Shown in pieces: positions 1-7,203 of a stretch of 64,000 bases of DNA. The stretch lies in the NCBI GenBank assembly GCA_947627715.1, contig CANQXK010000003.1, positions 62,001 to 126,000 of the forward strand, given 5' to 3'. Source of the DNA: an uncultured Oscillospiraceae bacterium (lineage in GTDB: Bacteria; Bacillota; Clostridia; Oscillospirales; Oscillospiraceae). How positions within the stretch are numbered: position 1 is the first letter of the stretch; each line of letters opens with the position of its first letter. The notes beneath the pieces were generated by a model. It searched no databases. It had not been told where the DNA came from and was given only the letters and a program-made list of their open reading frames with translations. Position numbers and translations under genes: made by a program.

Positions 1-107
1 TGCACCGCGGAGAAATAGTCGTAGAGCACCCACAGAAAAAGCACCGCCGAGGCCAGGAACACCCCCACGGCGGCCAGGATAATGGAGCGAAAAATGCGTT
101 TTGTCAC
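1..107 (-). CDS. phoR: Sensor histidine kinase PhoR, N-terminus only (partial)
   Basis: Only the first 35 or so codons lie in the window; the gene runs off the left edge. It starts with GTG at 107, which overlaps the stop of the response-regulator gene by four bases (GTGA), behind a GGGAGG ribosome binding site. The visible peptide starts MTKRIFRS and continues into a hydrophobic stretch (IILAAVGVFLASAVLFLWVLY), as expected for the first membrane segment of a PhoR-type kinase. Kinase motifs are outside the window, so the identity rests on position: directly after a PhoB-type regulator in a phosphate cluster. Confidence 0.7.
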   Translation of the reverse strand, partial: MTKRIFRSIILAAVGVFLASAVLFLWVLYDYFSAV

Positions 108-787
108 GGTTTTGCCTCCCATCTATACCCCACGCCCCGGACGGTTGCCAGCATTTCCCCGCACGCGCCCAGCTTGGCGCGGAGCGTCCCCACGTGGACG
201 TCCACGGTCCGGGTCTCACCCTCGTAGGCCGCGCCCCAGACGGTATCTAAAAGCTGTCCACGGGTGAAAACCGTGCCGGGGGAGGCCATCAGGGTCTTCA
301 GAAGCTCAAATTCTTTCAGGGTGAGTTCGACCCGCTTGCCGTCCACGGTGACGGTGTGCTCCCGGAGATTCACCGTGAGGCCGCCGGATCGGAGTATGTC
401 CTTGTTCTCCCTTGCGCCTGTCCTGCGGAGCACCGCCTTCACACGGGACACCATCTCCATCATCCCAAAGGGCTTGGCGAGATAGTCGTCGGCCCCCAAG
501 TCGAGGCCCAGCACCTTATCAAACTCCGTCCCCTTGGCCGTGGCCATGATGACGGGGATGTCCGCCGTGGCCGCGTTTTCCCGGAGGCGCTTTAATATCT
601 CGATCCCGTCCTCGCCGGGGAGCATGATGTCCAAGAGCACAAGGTCCGGCTTTTGGCTACGAATGGACTCCCAAAACGCGGCCCCATCGGGAAAGCCCCG
701 CGCCTCCAGCCCCGCCGCGTTCAGCGCGTAAACCATCAGTTCCCGGATGCCGGGTTCGTCCTCCACGCAGTAAATCACGGAAAACAC
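104..787 (-). CDS. phoB: Two-component response regulator PhoB/PhoP (OmpR family)
   Basis: Phosphate-starvation response regulator of 227 residues. The receiver domain has the acidic pair (E9-D10-E11), phosphoacceptor D53 in LLDIMLPG, and the conserved lysine in the LAKPF loop. The C-terminal half is a winged-helix OmpR-type DNA-binding domain (LTLKEFELLKTL ... TVDVHVGTLRAKLG). It is translationally coupled to the following kinase. Four TTNACA-like half-sites at 11-bp spacing upstream (818-856) suggest autoregulation. The cluster order pstSCAB-phoU-phoBR supports the phosphate assignment; close paralogues in the OmpR family cannot be excluded from sequence alone. Confidence 0.9.
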   Translation of the reverse strand: MFSVIYCVEDEPGIRELMVYALNAAGLEARGFPDGAAFWESIRSQKPDLVLLDIMLPGEDGIEILKRLRENAATADIPVIMATAKGTEFDKVLGLDLGADDYLAKPFGMMEMVSRVKAVLRRTGARENKDILRSGGLTVNLREHTVTVDGKRVELTLKEFELLKTLMASPGTVFTRGQLLDTVWGAAYEGETRTVDVHVGTLRAKLGACGEMLATVRGVGYRWEAKP

Positions 788-801
788 CTCCCTTATCGCC
801 C

Positions 802-856
802 ATTATAAAACGTCAAAGTAAAATTCAAAATCAAGCCCTTGTAAAATGTTTGTTAA
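802..856 (-). promoter_or_regulatory. Pho boxes and -10 of the phoB promoter
   Basis: Read on the minus strand, four hexamers occur exactly 11 bp apart: TTAACA (856-851), TTTACA (845-840), TTGATT (834-829) and TTTTAC (823-818). They are followed by a TATAAT -10 box (807-802). This is the architecture of PhoP/PhoB-activated promoters in Gram-positive bacteria (TT[A/T/C]ACA repeats with about 5-bp spacers). No good -35 box is seen, as expected for an activator-dependent promoter. Confidence 0.75.
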
Positions 857-864
857 GTTCACTG

Positions 865-1509
865 TTATTCAGGTTCCTTTTCCCCTGTGACGGCGTAGAG
901 CACCCATTTTGCGATGTTCACGGCGTGGTCGCCCATGCGCTCCAAATACTTCGCCACCATCAAAAGGTCAAGCGCAGCCTCCCCGTCCGCGTCAGGCCCC
1001 CGAAGCGTGCCGATGAGGGCGCTTTTGATGCGGTTGAAATGCCCGTCCACCACGTCGTCGTAGTCGATGACGGCCCGCGCCAGCTCCCGGTCGCTTTTGA
1101 CGAAGGCGTCGATGCTGTCCGTCACCATTTTGATGGTGGCGAGGGCCATATCGTGGAGATTTAGGCCGTTTTGGTCCAACCTGATGTGCCCCATGGAGAC
1201 GATCTCCGCGATGTCGCCGGAGTTGTCCCCGATGCGCTCCATGTCCGTCACCATCTTGAGGGCCGAGGAGATGACCCGCAGGTCCGTGGCCACGGGCTGT
1301 TGTTGGAGCAAAAGCTTGATGCAAAGGTTTTCAATGTCCCGCTCGGCCCGGTCGATTTTTTCCACAAAGTCAAAGACCCCTTGAGCCTTTTCCGCGTCCG
1401 CCTCCTCCAGCGCCTTGGCGGAGAGGGCTATGGCGCTCTCGCACAACGCGCCCATGGCGATAAGGTTCCGGTGAAGGGCCTCCAGCTGTTCGTCAAACTT
1501 ACTGCGCAT
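865..1509 (-). CDS. phoU: Phosphate transport regulator PhoU
   Basis: 214 residues, full length for PhoU, with two PhoU helical bundles, each with its characteristic acidic metal-binding stretch (DLRVISSALKMVTDMERIGDNSGDIAE near residues 75-105, and LLMVAKYLERMGDHAVNIAKW near 180-200). PhoU links the Pst transporter to the PhoR kinase and represses the regulon when phosphate is plentiful. Its start overlaps the pstB stop (TAATG), so the two are translationally coupled, and it is the last gene of the pst operon. Confidence 0.95.
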   Translation of the reverse strand: MRSKFDEQLEALHRNLIAMGALCESAIALSAKALEEADAEKAQGVFDFVEKIDRAERDIENLCIKLLLQQQPVATDLRVISSALKMVTDMERIGDNSGDIAEIVSMGHIRLDQNGLNLHDMALATIKMVTDSIDAFVKSDRELARAVIDYDDVVDGHFNRIKSALIGTLRGPDADGEAALDLLMVAKYLERMGDHAVNIAKWVLYAVTGEKEPE

Positions 1510-2267
1510 TATCCAAACCTCCCCGTGATGTAGTCCTCGGTGCGCTTGTCGGCGGGATTGGAGAACATCTTCTCCGTGTGTCCAAACTCGATGAGTTCTC
1601 CCAAAAGGAAAAACGCCGTTCTGTCCGAGACACGCACCGCCTGCTGCATATTGTGGGTGACCATGACGATGGTGTAGCTCTTTTTCAGTTCCATCACCAA
1701 CTCTTCAATCTTGGAGGTGGAGATGGGGTCCAGCGCCGAGGTGGACTCATCCATCAGGAGGACGTCCGGCTTTACCGCCAAGGCACGGGCGATGCACAGC
1801 CTCTGCTGCTGCCCGCCAGAGAGGCCCAGGGCGGACTTTTTAAGCCTGTCCTTCACCTCGTCCCATATCGCGGCCGCGCGGAGGGATTCCTCCACGATTT
1901 CATCAAGCTTGGCGCGGCTCCTAACGCCGTGAGTGCGCGGCCCGTAGGCCACGTTTTCATAGATGGACATGGGGAACGGGTTGGGCTTTTGGAACACCAT
2001 GCCGATGTTGCGCCGAAGCTCCGTCACGTCCCTGCCCGGATCGTAAATTTCCTTCCCGCGATAGGTAAGCGACCCCTCCACCCGCACGCCCTCTATAAGG
2101 TCATTCATGCGGTTGATGGTCCGCAAAAACGTGGACTTTCCGCACCCGGAGGGGCCGATGAAGGCGGTGATGCGTTTTTCCGGGATGTCCAGGGAAATAT
2201 TTTTCAGCGCGTGGGTCTCGCCGTAGTAAAAATCAAGACCCTTCGCGGAAATGATCGTGTCAGCCAT
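1509..2267 (-). CDS. pstB: Phosphate ABC transporter ATP-binding protein PstB
   Basis: 252 residues. Walker [10 protein letters not shown] at about residues 38-46, the Q-loop region with [20 protein letters not shown] typical of PstB, the LSGGQQQR signature, Walker B VLLMDEST and the H-loop (MVTHN) are all intact. It powers phosphate uptake with the PstC/PstA channel. It lies directly after pstA with a 2-bp gap and overlaps phoU. Confidence 0.97.
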   Translation of the reverse strand: MADTIISAKGLDFYYGETHALKNISLDIPEKRITAFIGPSGCGKSTFLRTINRMNDLIEGVRVEGSLTYRGKEIYDPGRDVTELRRNIGMVFQKPNPFPMSIYENVAYGPRTHGVRSRAKLDEIVEESLRAAAIWDEVKDRLKKSALGLSGGQQQRLCIARALAVKPDVLLMDESTSALDPISTSKIEELVMELKKSYTIVMVTHNMQQAVRVSDRTAFFLLGELIEFGHTEKMFSNPADKRTEDYITGRFG

Positions 2268-2269
2268 AG

Positions 2270-3109
2270 TCAGCTCCTTTTGAGTTTCCGGCCAAGAAAA
2301 CTTGCGGAAAAATTGATGATGACCGTGAGGATCAGTAAAATAGTCGCAATAGAAAAGGCGACCGAAAAATCAGCGTTCTCCTTGGCGTAGTGGTAGAGCG
2401 CCACGGTCAGCGTGGAGCCAGACGCCCGCGCCAACTGACCCGGAGAGAAGTCCTGCATCGCCATGCTCATGCCGGCGGTGTACATGAGTACTGCGCTCTC
2501 CCCCACCACGCGCCCCACGGCCAGAATGCACCCGGTGACGATGCCGTCGACACTGGAGGGCAGTACCACCGTGCGGATCATGCGCCACTTGCCACTGCCA
2601 AGGCCCAGCGCCCCCTCCCGGTAGGACTGGGGCACGGTCTTCAGGCTCTCCTGCGTGGACCGTATGATGGTGGGCAAAATCATCATGACCATCGTCAGGG
2701 AACCGGCCAGCAGGGTCTTTTGAAGTCTGAGGGCCGTGCAGAAGAGGATGACGCCCACCAGGGCGTAGATGATGGAGGGGATGCCTGCCAATGCCTCGGA
2801 GGCAAACTCGATGACCGCCACGAGTTTTTTGTTCCGGGCGTACTCCGTCAGGTAGATCGCCGCGCCCACGCCCAAAGGCAGGGCGATCAGCAGAGAAACG
2901 ACGACCACAAACAGCGTGTTCTGAATGGCCGGCGCTATGCCGATTGTCCCCCTCAAAACGCTCTCCGAGGTGGTGAGAAAGCTCCAGCTGATGCCGCCCA
3001 CGCCCCGAATCAGGATGTAGCCGATGAGGAATATGAGCAACCCCACCGTGAGGGCCGAGCAGCCGTAGAGGAGTGCCCTGGCCCCGATGTCGTACATTTT
3101 TCTACGCAT
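2270..3109 (-). CDS. pstA: Phosphate ABC transporter permease PstA
   Basis: 279 residues with about six membrane segments and the binding-protein-dependent transport (EAA) motif in the cytoplasmic loop ([25 protein letters not shown]). Together with PstC it forms the membrane channel for inorganic phosphate. It starts 1 bp after the pstC stop, within the pst operon. Confidence 0.95.
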   Translation of the reverse strand: MRRKMYDIGARALLYGCSALTVGLLIFLIGYILIRGVGGISWSFLTTSESVLRGTIGIAPAIQNTLFVVVVSLLIALPLGVGAAIYLTEYARNKKLVAVIEFASEALAGIPSIIYALVGVILFCTALRLQKTLLAGSLTMVMMILPTIIRSTQESLKTVPQSYREGALGLGSGKWRMIRTVVLPSSVDGIVTGCILAVGRVVGESAVLMYTAGMSMAMQDFSPGQLARASGSTLTVALYHYAKENADFSVAFSIATILLILTVIINFSASFLGRKLKRS

Positions 3110-3110
3110 A

Positions 3111-3983
3111 TCAGCCCTCCTTCTCCCGCTTGAGCACCAGATTTAAAAAAGCGTTGATCAGCATGATAAAGAGGAACAGCACAAGGCCAATGGAGAAGAG
3201 CGCCTGCCGCTGTAAGCTCCCGTCCTGGGAGTAGTTAAGCTCGATGGAAATGCCCGTGGTGAGAAACCGCACGGATTTTGTGAGGGCCGGCATATTGGCC
3301 ACGTTTCCCGCCACCATCATGATAGCCATAGCCTCCCCGATAGCCCGCCCGATGCCAAGCACCACCGCCGCCGCGATGCCGCTTTTGGCGGCGGGGGCAG
3401 AGACGCGGAAATAGGTCTCCAGCTTTGTGGCTCCAAGGGCAAGACTGGCCTCCTCGTACTCCTTCGGCACCGCCTCCAGCGCCGTCTCGGAGAGGGAGAT
3501 GATGTTGGGGAGGATCATAATGGCGAGGACTATGATGGCCGCGAGTAAGCTGTCCCCGGCGGGCAGGTTCAGCCAATTTCGCAGCGCGGGGACAAGGACG
3601 CACATCCCCACCAGGCCATAGACCACCGAGGGGATTCCCGCCAGGAGGCTCACGGCGGGCCGGATAACATTGGCAAGCCATTTCGGGGCGGCCTTGGCAA
3701 GGAATACCGCCGTGAAAAACCCGATGGGCACCCCGATGACCACGGCCCCCGCCGTGCCGTATACGGACGTGAGGATGAGCGGCAGAATGCCGTATTGATT
3801 TTGTCCCGCCGCCCAGGTCTTTCCGAAAAGAAACCTCCCAAGCCCTATCTCCCGTATGGCCGGAAGCCCGGAGATGATGAGATACACGCTGATGAGCAGC
3901 ACGAACCCCACCGCCATAAGCCCGCAGAGGGTGAAGAGGCCCTGCATGGCCCTCTCCGCCGCTTTCCATTTCGACTTTTTCAT
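3111..3983 (-). CDS. pstC: Phosphate ABC transporter permease PstC
   Basis: 290 residues, six predicted membrane segments beginning at about residue 15, and the EAA loop (EYEEASLALGATKLETYFRVSAPAAKSG). PstC pairs with PstA. It follows pstS by one base, so pstS-pstC-pstA-pstB-phoU form a tightly packed operon. Confidence 0.95.
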   Translation of the reverse strand: MKKSKWKAAERAMQGLFTLCGLMAVGFVLLISVYLIISGLPAIREIGLGRFLFGKTWAAGQNQYGILPLILTSVYGTAGAVVIGVPIGFFTAVFLAKAAPKWLANVIRPAVSLLAGIPSVVYGLVGMCVLVPALRNWLNLPAGDSLLAAIIVLAIMILPNIISLSETALEAVPKEYEEASLALGATKLETYFRVSAPAAKSGIAAAVVLGIGRAIGEAMAIMMVAGNVANMPALTKSVRFLTTGISIELNYSQDGSLQRQALFSIGLVLFLFIMLINAFLNLVLKREKEG

Positions 3984-3984
3984 G

Positions 3985-4797
3985 TCAGTTGGGATACACC
4001 GCGCCCGCGGCGGCTATGTACTCGGCGGCCTCGGCGCTTGTGGCAAAGTCCAGGAACGCCTGGGCGGCCTCGGAGAGCTCCACGCCCTCCTTGGTGACCA
4101 TGACGAAGGGGCGCTGGATTGTGTAGGTGCCGTCCTTGACCGTGGCCTCGCTGGGCGCGATGCCGTTGACCTTCACGGCTGTAACCGTGTCGTTCACCGC
4201 TGAGAGGCTGGCGTAGCCGATGGCGTTCTCGTTCCCCGCCACGTTGCCAATGACGTCGCCGGTGGAGCCGTACTCGTTTGTGTAGACGCATGCGCCCTCC
4301 ACGCCTACGATCTCCTCAAAGGCCGTGCGTGTCCCGGAGCCGTCCTCGCGGCCGTACACCGCAATGGGCGCATCGGCGCCGCCAAGCTCCGACCAGTTTG
4401 TGATCTTCCCGGTGAAGATGTCCGCAATCTGCTGTGTAGTCAGGTCGGAGATGGGATTTTTGGGGTTCACCACCACCGCCACGCCGTCCAGCGCCACCAC
4501 GTGGGCGACGGCGCCCTTGTCCATCTCCTCCTGCTTCAGCTCCCGGCTGGAAAGCCCAATGTCGCAGGTCCCGTCCAGTACCCCGCTGATACCTGAGCCG
4601 GAGCCGGTGCCGGAGTAGTTGACGGTGATGTCGGGCTCCTTCTCCCGGAACGCCTCCGTCAGCGCCCCCATCACGTCCGCCATGGAGGTGGACCCGTCCG
4701 TGTTCACCGTTCCGGACATACCGCTCTCCGAACAGCCGGCCAGAAGGGCCAACACCAGCAAAGCTGTAACCGCGAGAGATAATGTTTTCTTTTTCAT
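3985..4797 (-). CDS. pstS: Phosphate-binding lipoprotein PstS
   Basis: 270 residues. The N-terminus is a lipoprotein signal (MKKKTLSLAVTALLVLALLAG then C22), giving a membrane-anchored phosphate receptor as usual in Gram-positive bacteria. The mature protein has the periplasmic-binding PBP-like domain with the phosphate-site pattern GSGSGI (about residue 66) and REDGSGTRTAFEE (about residue 150). It is the first gene of the pst operon, behind a Pho-box pair at 4872-4888. Confidence 0.95.
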   Translation of the reverse strand: MKKKTLSLAVTALLVLALLAGCSESGMSGTVNTDGSTSMADVMGALTEAFREKEPDITVNYSGTGSGSGISGVLDGTCDIGLSSRELKQEEMDKGAVAHVVALDGVAVVVNPKNPISDLTTQQIADIFTGKITNWSELGGADAPIAVYGREDGSGTRTAFEEIVGVEGACVYTNEYGSTGDVIGNVAGNENAIGYASLSAVNDTVTAVKVNGIAPSEATVKDGTYTIQRPFVMVTKEGVELSEAAQAFLDFATSAEAAEYIAAAGAVYPN

Positions 4798-4871
4798 GTT
4801 TTTTCTCCTTTTCTTTTTTTGATTACAGCCACCATGTTACCCCTCCCACATCAAATCCGTCACCGCAATAT

Positions 4872-4888
4872 TGTAAAACCCCTGTAAA
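4872..4888 (-). promoter_or_regulatory. Pho box pair upstream of pstS
   Basis: On the minus strand two TTTACA hexamers (4888-4883 and 4877-4872) lie 11 bp apart with a 5-bp spacer, about 75 bp upstream of the pstS start. This matches the PhoP/PhoB half-site repeat and is the same arrangement as in front of phoB. The downstream -10 is not clear. Confidence 0.65.
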
Positions 4889-4917
4889 ATCCGCCCGCCG
4901 CCCCCGGCTCAAATCAG

Positions 4918-4960
4918 AAGCTCCTCACCTCCGAAGTGGAAGTGAGGAGCTGCTTTTGCC
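4918..4960 (+). terminator. Stem-loop, terminator-like on the plus strand
   Basis: A perfect 10-bp inverted repeat AGCTCCTCAC/GTGAGGAGCT encloses a 13-base loop and is followed by GCTTTTG on the plus strand. No plus-strand gene is seen ending here, so it may be a leftover of the degraded element that begins at this point, or a bidirectional insulator of the pst operon. Confidence 0.4.
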
Positions 4961-5175
4961 TACGTCATAATCGCCCCCCAGTCGGCCCTTCTGGCTGCGA
5001 ACCCGGTCACAGCACCCCATGTCCCTGGGCCCATCATCGCGTAATACCGTTCGTAGTTCTTACACACCCGCATCCGAACCTCCCGCTTGACACACTCCCG
5101 GAAGTGGTAGTCGATGATGCCACACACCGATCCCGGCACAAGCACCTCCGCAAAGTCCCGGAGGGCAGAAGCTCA
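4960..5175 (-). pseudogene. Remnant of a C-terminal coding region, DUF6076-like
   Basis: An open stretch without a good start reads ASALRDFAEVLVPGSV, then IIDYHFRECVKREVRMRVCKNYERYYAMMG and on to MT-stop at 4960. The pattern 'decree-helix, R-x-CKN-x-x-RYYA' resembles the region before the zinc-binding cysteines of DUF6076 proteins common on clostridial integrative elements, but the second cysteine is a tyrosine here and a stop lies just upstream. I read it as a decayed fragment. The family assignment is from memory and weak; the open frame itself is plain. Confidence 0.35.
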
Positions 5176-5500
5176 AATTCAAGTGGATACGATGACCGTA
5201 GAACACGTATAGTCGCCATTTGAAAAAATTTTTTGAATTTTTCCGATATATAATCTTTCAGAAAAGATCATTTCAGTGCAAATCAGTAACCGAACCGTCT
5301 TATTCACAAAGAATTAATTTTTAAAAACCAAGAGCACTGATTTTGCCTGTTATAATGGAATCAGAATAAACAGTTGCTTGACTCGCCGGCAACGAGGAAG
5401 GACCGTCAACTGTAGAGCGCCTCGGACGGCGTGAAGAAGATGGGCGAATACATACCTCTAACATTTTTATGAGAGGATTATTTTCTGAAGGAGGGTACAC
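5176..5500. other. Intergenic stretch before the HTH gene
   Basis: AT-rich relative to its surroundings, with A/T runs near 5224-5245 and a TATAAT hexamer at 5351-5356 that could be a -10 box for the gene at 5501, although no matching -35 was found 17 bp upstream. A good AGGAGGGT ribosome binding site lies at 5489-5496. Nothing else recognised. Confidence 0.4.
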
Positions 5501-5875
5501 ATGATTTTGGGAGAACGATTTTATCAAATGAGCAACGCCATCTTCCACTACGACCTGACGCCGACGGAGTTCATGGTCTACAGTTACCTGGTCTGCTGCG
5601 CGGGGAGGAAAGGTATGTGCTGGCCGAGTGTGCACAGGATCACGCTCAACTGCAACTGCTCGGAGAACACGGTCCGCAAGGCAATCGACGCTCTCGTCAA
5701 GAAGAGGTTCATCCGCAGGGTGGCGACATACGAAGACTGGCAGGATGGTCGCAGCCGACAGACGAACAACACGTATTACATTCTCGACCTGCCGCAGGTA
5801 CAAAGTGCCGCATCCGCCCCTGCAAAAAGGTACAGGCAGGTCGAAAGCGCAGCGGCCTCACAACCTCCGCCGTGA
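5501..5875 (+). CDS. Helix-turn-helix protein, replication-initiator-like N-terminus
   Basis: 124 residues. It matches the small HTH proteins of plasmids and integrative elements: F-x-x-x-N-x-IF-x-x-x-LTPTEF-VYSYLV-C, then CWPSVHRITLNCNCSENTVRKAIDALVKKRFI (a winged HTH, about residues 38-75) and a wing ending RQTNNTYYIL. It lacks any catalytic domain and the C-terminus is low-complexity. Such genes sit in replication/mobilisation modules of clostridial ICEs, which fits the neighbouring RHH gene and the integrase remnant at 9101. Its role may be regulation or replication of an element that is now decayed. Confidence 0.6.
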   Translation: MILGERFYQMSNAIFHYDLTPTEFMVYSYLVCCAGRKGMCWPSVHRITLNCNCSENTVRKAIDALVKKRFIRRVATYEDWQDGRSRQTNNTYYILDLPQVQSAASAPAKRYRQVESAAASQPPP

Positions 5876-6185
5876 GGCCGTGTCACACGACGTGCGCGAT
5901 TTTACACTCAGAATGGGGCGTGTTTACACGTCAGACAAACCCAGCCCCACGTGGGCCGTTTCTCTGAGCTTTTCCGACCCCGGAGGGGAGGAAAAACGGA
6001 AAGCAGGATAAACAACCGACATCACAACCGGCGTCGGTTGTCTCACATCTGCCCGCAGTGCGGGCAGTTTTGGGAGAACGTAAGTGACATCATTTTGAGA
6101 GGCAAAGCGGCCCCGTGACATTTCAAAGCCGAAACCCCTACGAAGACAAGCAGTTTTTCAATATCAACAGAAAAAAGGAGGATTT
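5876..6185. other. Intergenic region with two stem-loops, oriT-like
   Basis: Holds a 9-bp inverted repeat ACAACCGAC/GTCGGTTGT (6013-6042) and an 8-bp stem CTGCCCGC-agt-GCGGGCAG followed by TTTT (6050-6072), which also reads as a terminator. Inverted repeats directly upstream of a ribbon-helix-helix gene are typical of transfer origins, but no relaxase is present, so this is only suggestive. A GGAGG-type ribosome binding site precedes 6186. Confidence 0.35.
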
Positions 6186-6620
6186 ATGAGCAAGGACAAG
6201 GAACAGATCGCGTTTCGTGTGACTCCGCAGATGAAGCGGGAAATCGACCTCATCATGGACAGCGACGGCAGCCGAACCCGGAACGAATATTTGGAACACG
6301 CGGTGAAATTCTACATCGACCACCTGCTGGCGGGGAGTATGACCACTCTGCCCACGTCGGTGACCAGCGCCATTGACGGAAGGCTCGGTATGCTGGAGGA
6401 CAGGTTGTCAGCTCTGCTGTTCAACAACTCGGTTGAGCTGGACATGCTGGTGCAGATCATCGCGCACGCATACAAATTCAACGACACAGCTCTCCGCAAG
6501 CTGCGCTCGGACAGCGTGAAGAATGTGAAGCAGACGAGCGGCTGCGTGTCGCTGGCAAATGCGGTGAAATTTTTAAATAAATCGGAACCATACCCGCGCG
6601 TTTGTCGACATAGTAGGTGA
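6186..6620 (+). CDS. Ribbon-helix-helix protein, relaxosome-accessory-like, 3' end probably truncated
   Basis: 144 residues. The N-terminus (KEQIAFRVTPQMKREIDLIMDSDGSRTRNEYLEHAVKFYIDHLL, about residues 5-48) is a ribbon-helix-helix DNA-binding fold with a beta strand and two helices. It is followed by a helical region like the accessory proteins that sit beside relaxases on clostridial mobile elements. The last residues (SEPYPRVCRHSR) are encoded by DNA that looks like the promoter region of the downstream sigma gene, so the original 3' end and the expected relaxase seem to have been lost by deletion. Confidence 0.6.
   Translation: MSKDKEQIAFRVTPQMKREIDLIMDSDGSRTRNEYLEHAVKFYIDHLLAGSMTTLPTSVTSAIDGRLGMLEDRLSALLFNNSVELDMLVQIIAHAYKFNDTALRKLRSDSVKNVKQTSGCVSLANAVKFLNKSEPYPRVCRHSR
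6585..6612 (+). promoter_or_regulatory. Candidate ECF-type autoregulated promoter (GGAACC ... GTC)
   Basis: GGAACC (about 6586-6591) is followed after about 14-15 bases by GTCGACA. GGAAC(C)/GTC elements are the usual -35/-10 of ECF sigma factors, and this one lies just upstream of an ECF sigma gene, as expected for autoregulation. Inferred from pattern only. Confidence 0.4.
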
Positions 6621-6648
6621 AGGGACCTTCGAAAAGGGGCGTGAAGCT

Positions 6649-7203
6649 GTGGGAGAAAATGAGATCATCGAGCTGTTTTGGTCGCGGGACGAGACCGCCA
6701 TCGCCGAAACGCAGCGGGGACTGGGCGGGTATCTCACAAAGATTGCCCAAAATGTGCTGGGCAGTCCCGAAGACGCGGCCGAGTGCGTCAACGACACGCT
6801 CCTGACAGCCTGGCGGTCTATCCCGCCCCAGAGGCCGCAGTCGCTGGCGGCGTTCCTTGCCAGCGTGGTCCGGCGGCGGGCTATTGACCGGCTCAAGAGC
6901 GAGACGAGACAGAAGCGCCACCCATCGGAGGGCCTGGCGTCCCTCACCGAGTTGGAGGAGTGCGTGCCGGACGGGGCGAGGGCGGAGCTGTGCGACAGGC
7001 TTGCGCTCTCAGAGGCCATAAATGAATACCTGCGGCGCCTCTCGCCGCTGTCCCGGCGGGTGTTCGTTGGCCGATACTACTATATGGACTCACTGGATGA
7101 GATAGCCCGGTACTGCGGCATTGGCGCGGGGCGGGTCAAGAGCCTGCTTTTCCGCACAAGGCGCGGGCTCCGGGATTATCTGAAAAAGGAGGAATTAATG
7201 TGA
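6649..7203 (+). CDS. RNA polymerase sigma-70 family factor, ECF type
   Basis: 184 residues. Region 2 is EDAAECVNDTLLTAWRSIPPQRPQSLAAFLASVVRRRAIDRLKSE (about 41-88). Region 4 is LSPLSRRVFVGRYYYMDSLDEIARYCGIGAGRVKSLLFRTRRGLRDYL (about 132-179), with its helix-turn-helix. The GTG start at 6649 is preceded by AAAAGGGG. Its stop overlaps the start of the next gene (ATGTGA), so it is co-translated with a membrane-anchored partner that is probably its anti-sigma factor. Target genes are unknown. Confidence 0.85.
   Translation: MGENEIIELFWSRDETAIAETQRGLGGYLTKIAQNVLGSPEDAAECVNDTLLTAWRSIPPQRPQSLAAFLASVVRRRAIDRLKSETRQKRHPSEGLASLTELEECVPDGARAELCDRLALSEAINEYLRRLSPLSRRVFVGRYYYMDSLDEIARYCGIGAGRVKSLLFRTRRGLRDYLKKEELM

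Noticed and set aside
4940..4952. GGAGCTGCT as a possible left att relic of the older element (matches the tRNA-Thr 3' end)
   Set aside because: Only nine matching bases, and they belong to the stem of a hairpin; too little to call an att site.
5321..5803. Minus-strand frame of 160 codons over the HTH gene
   Set aside because: Overlaps the supported HTH gene at 5501, has no ribosome binding site and an unlikely composition.
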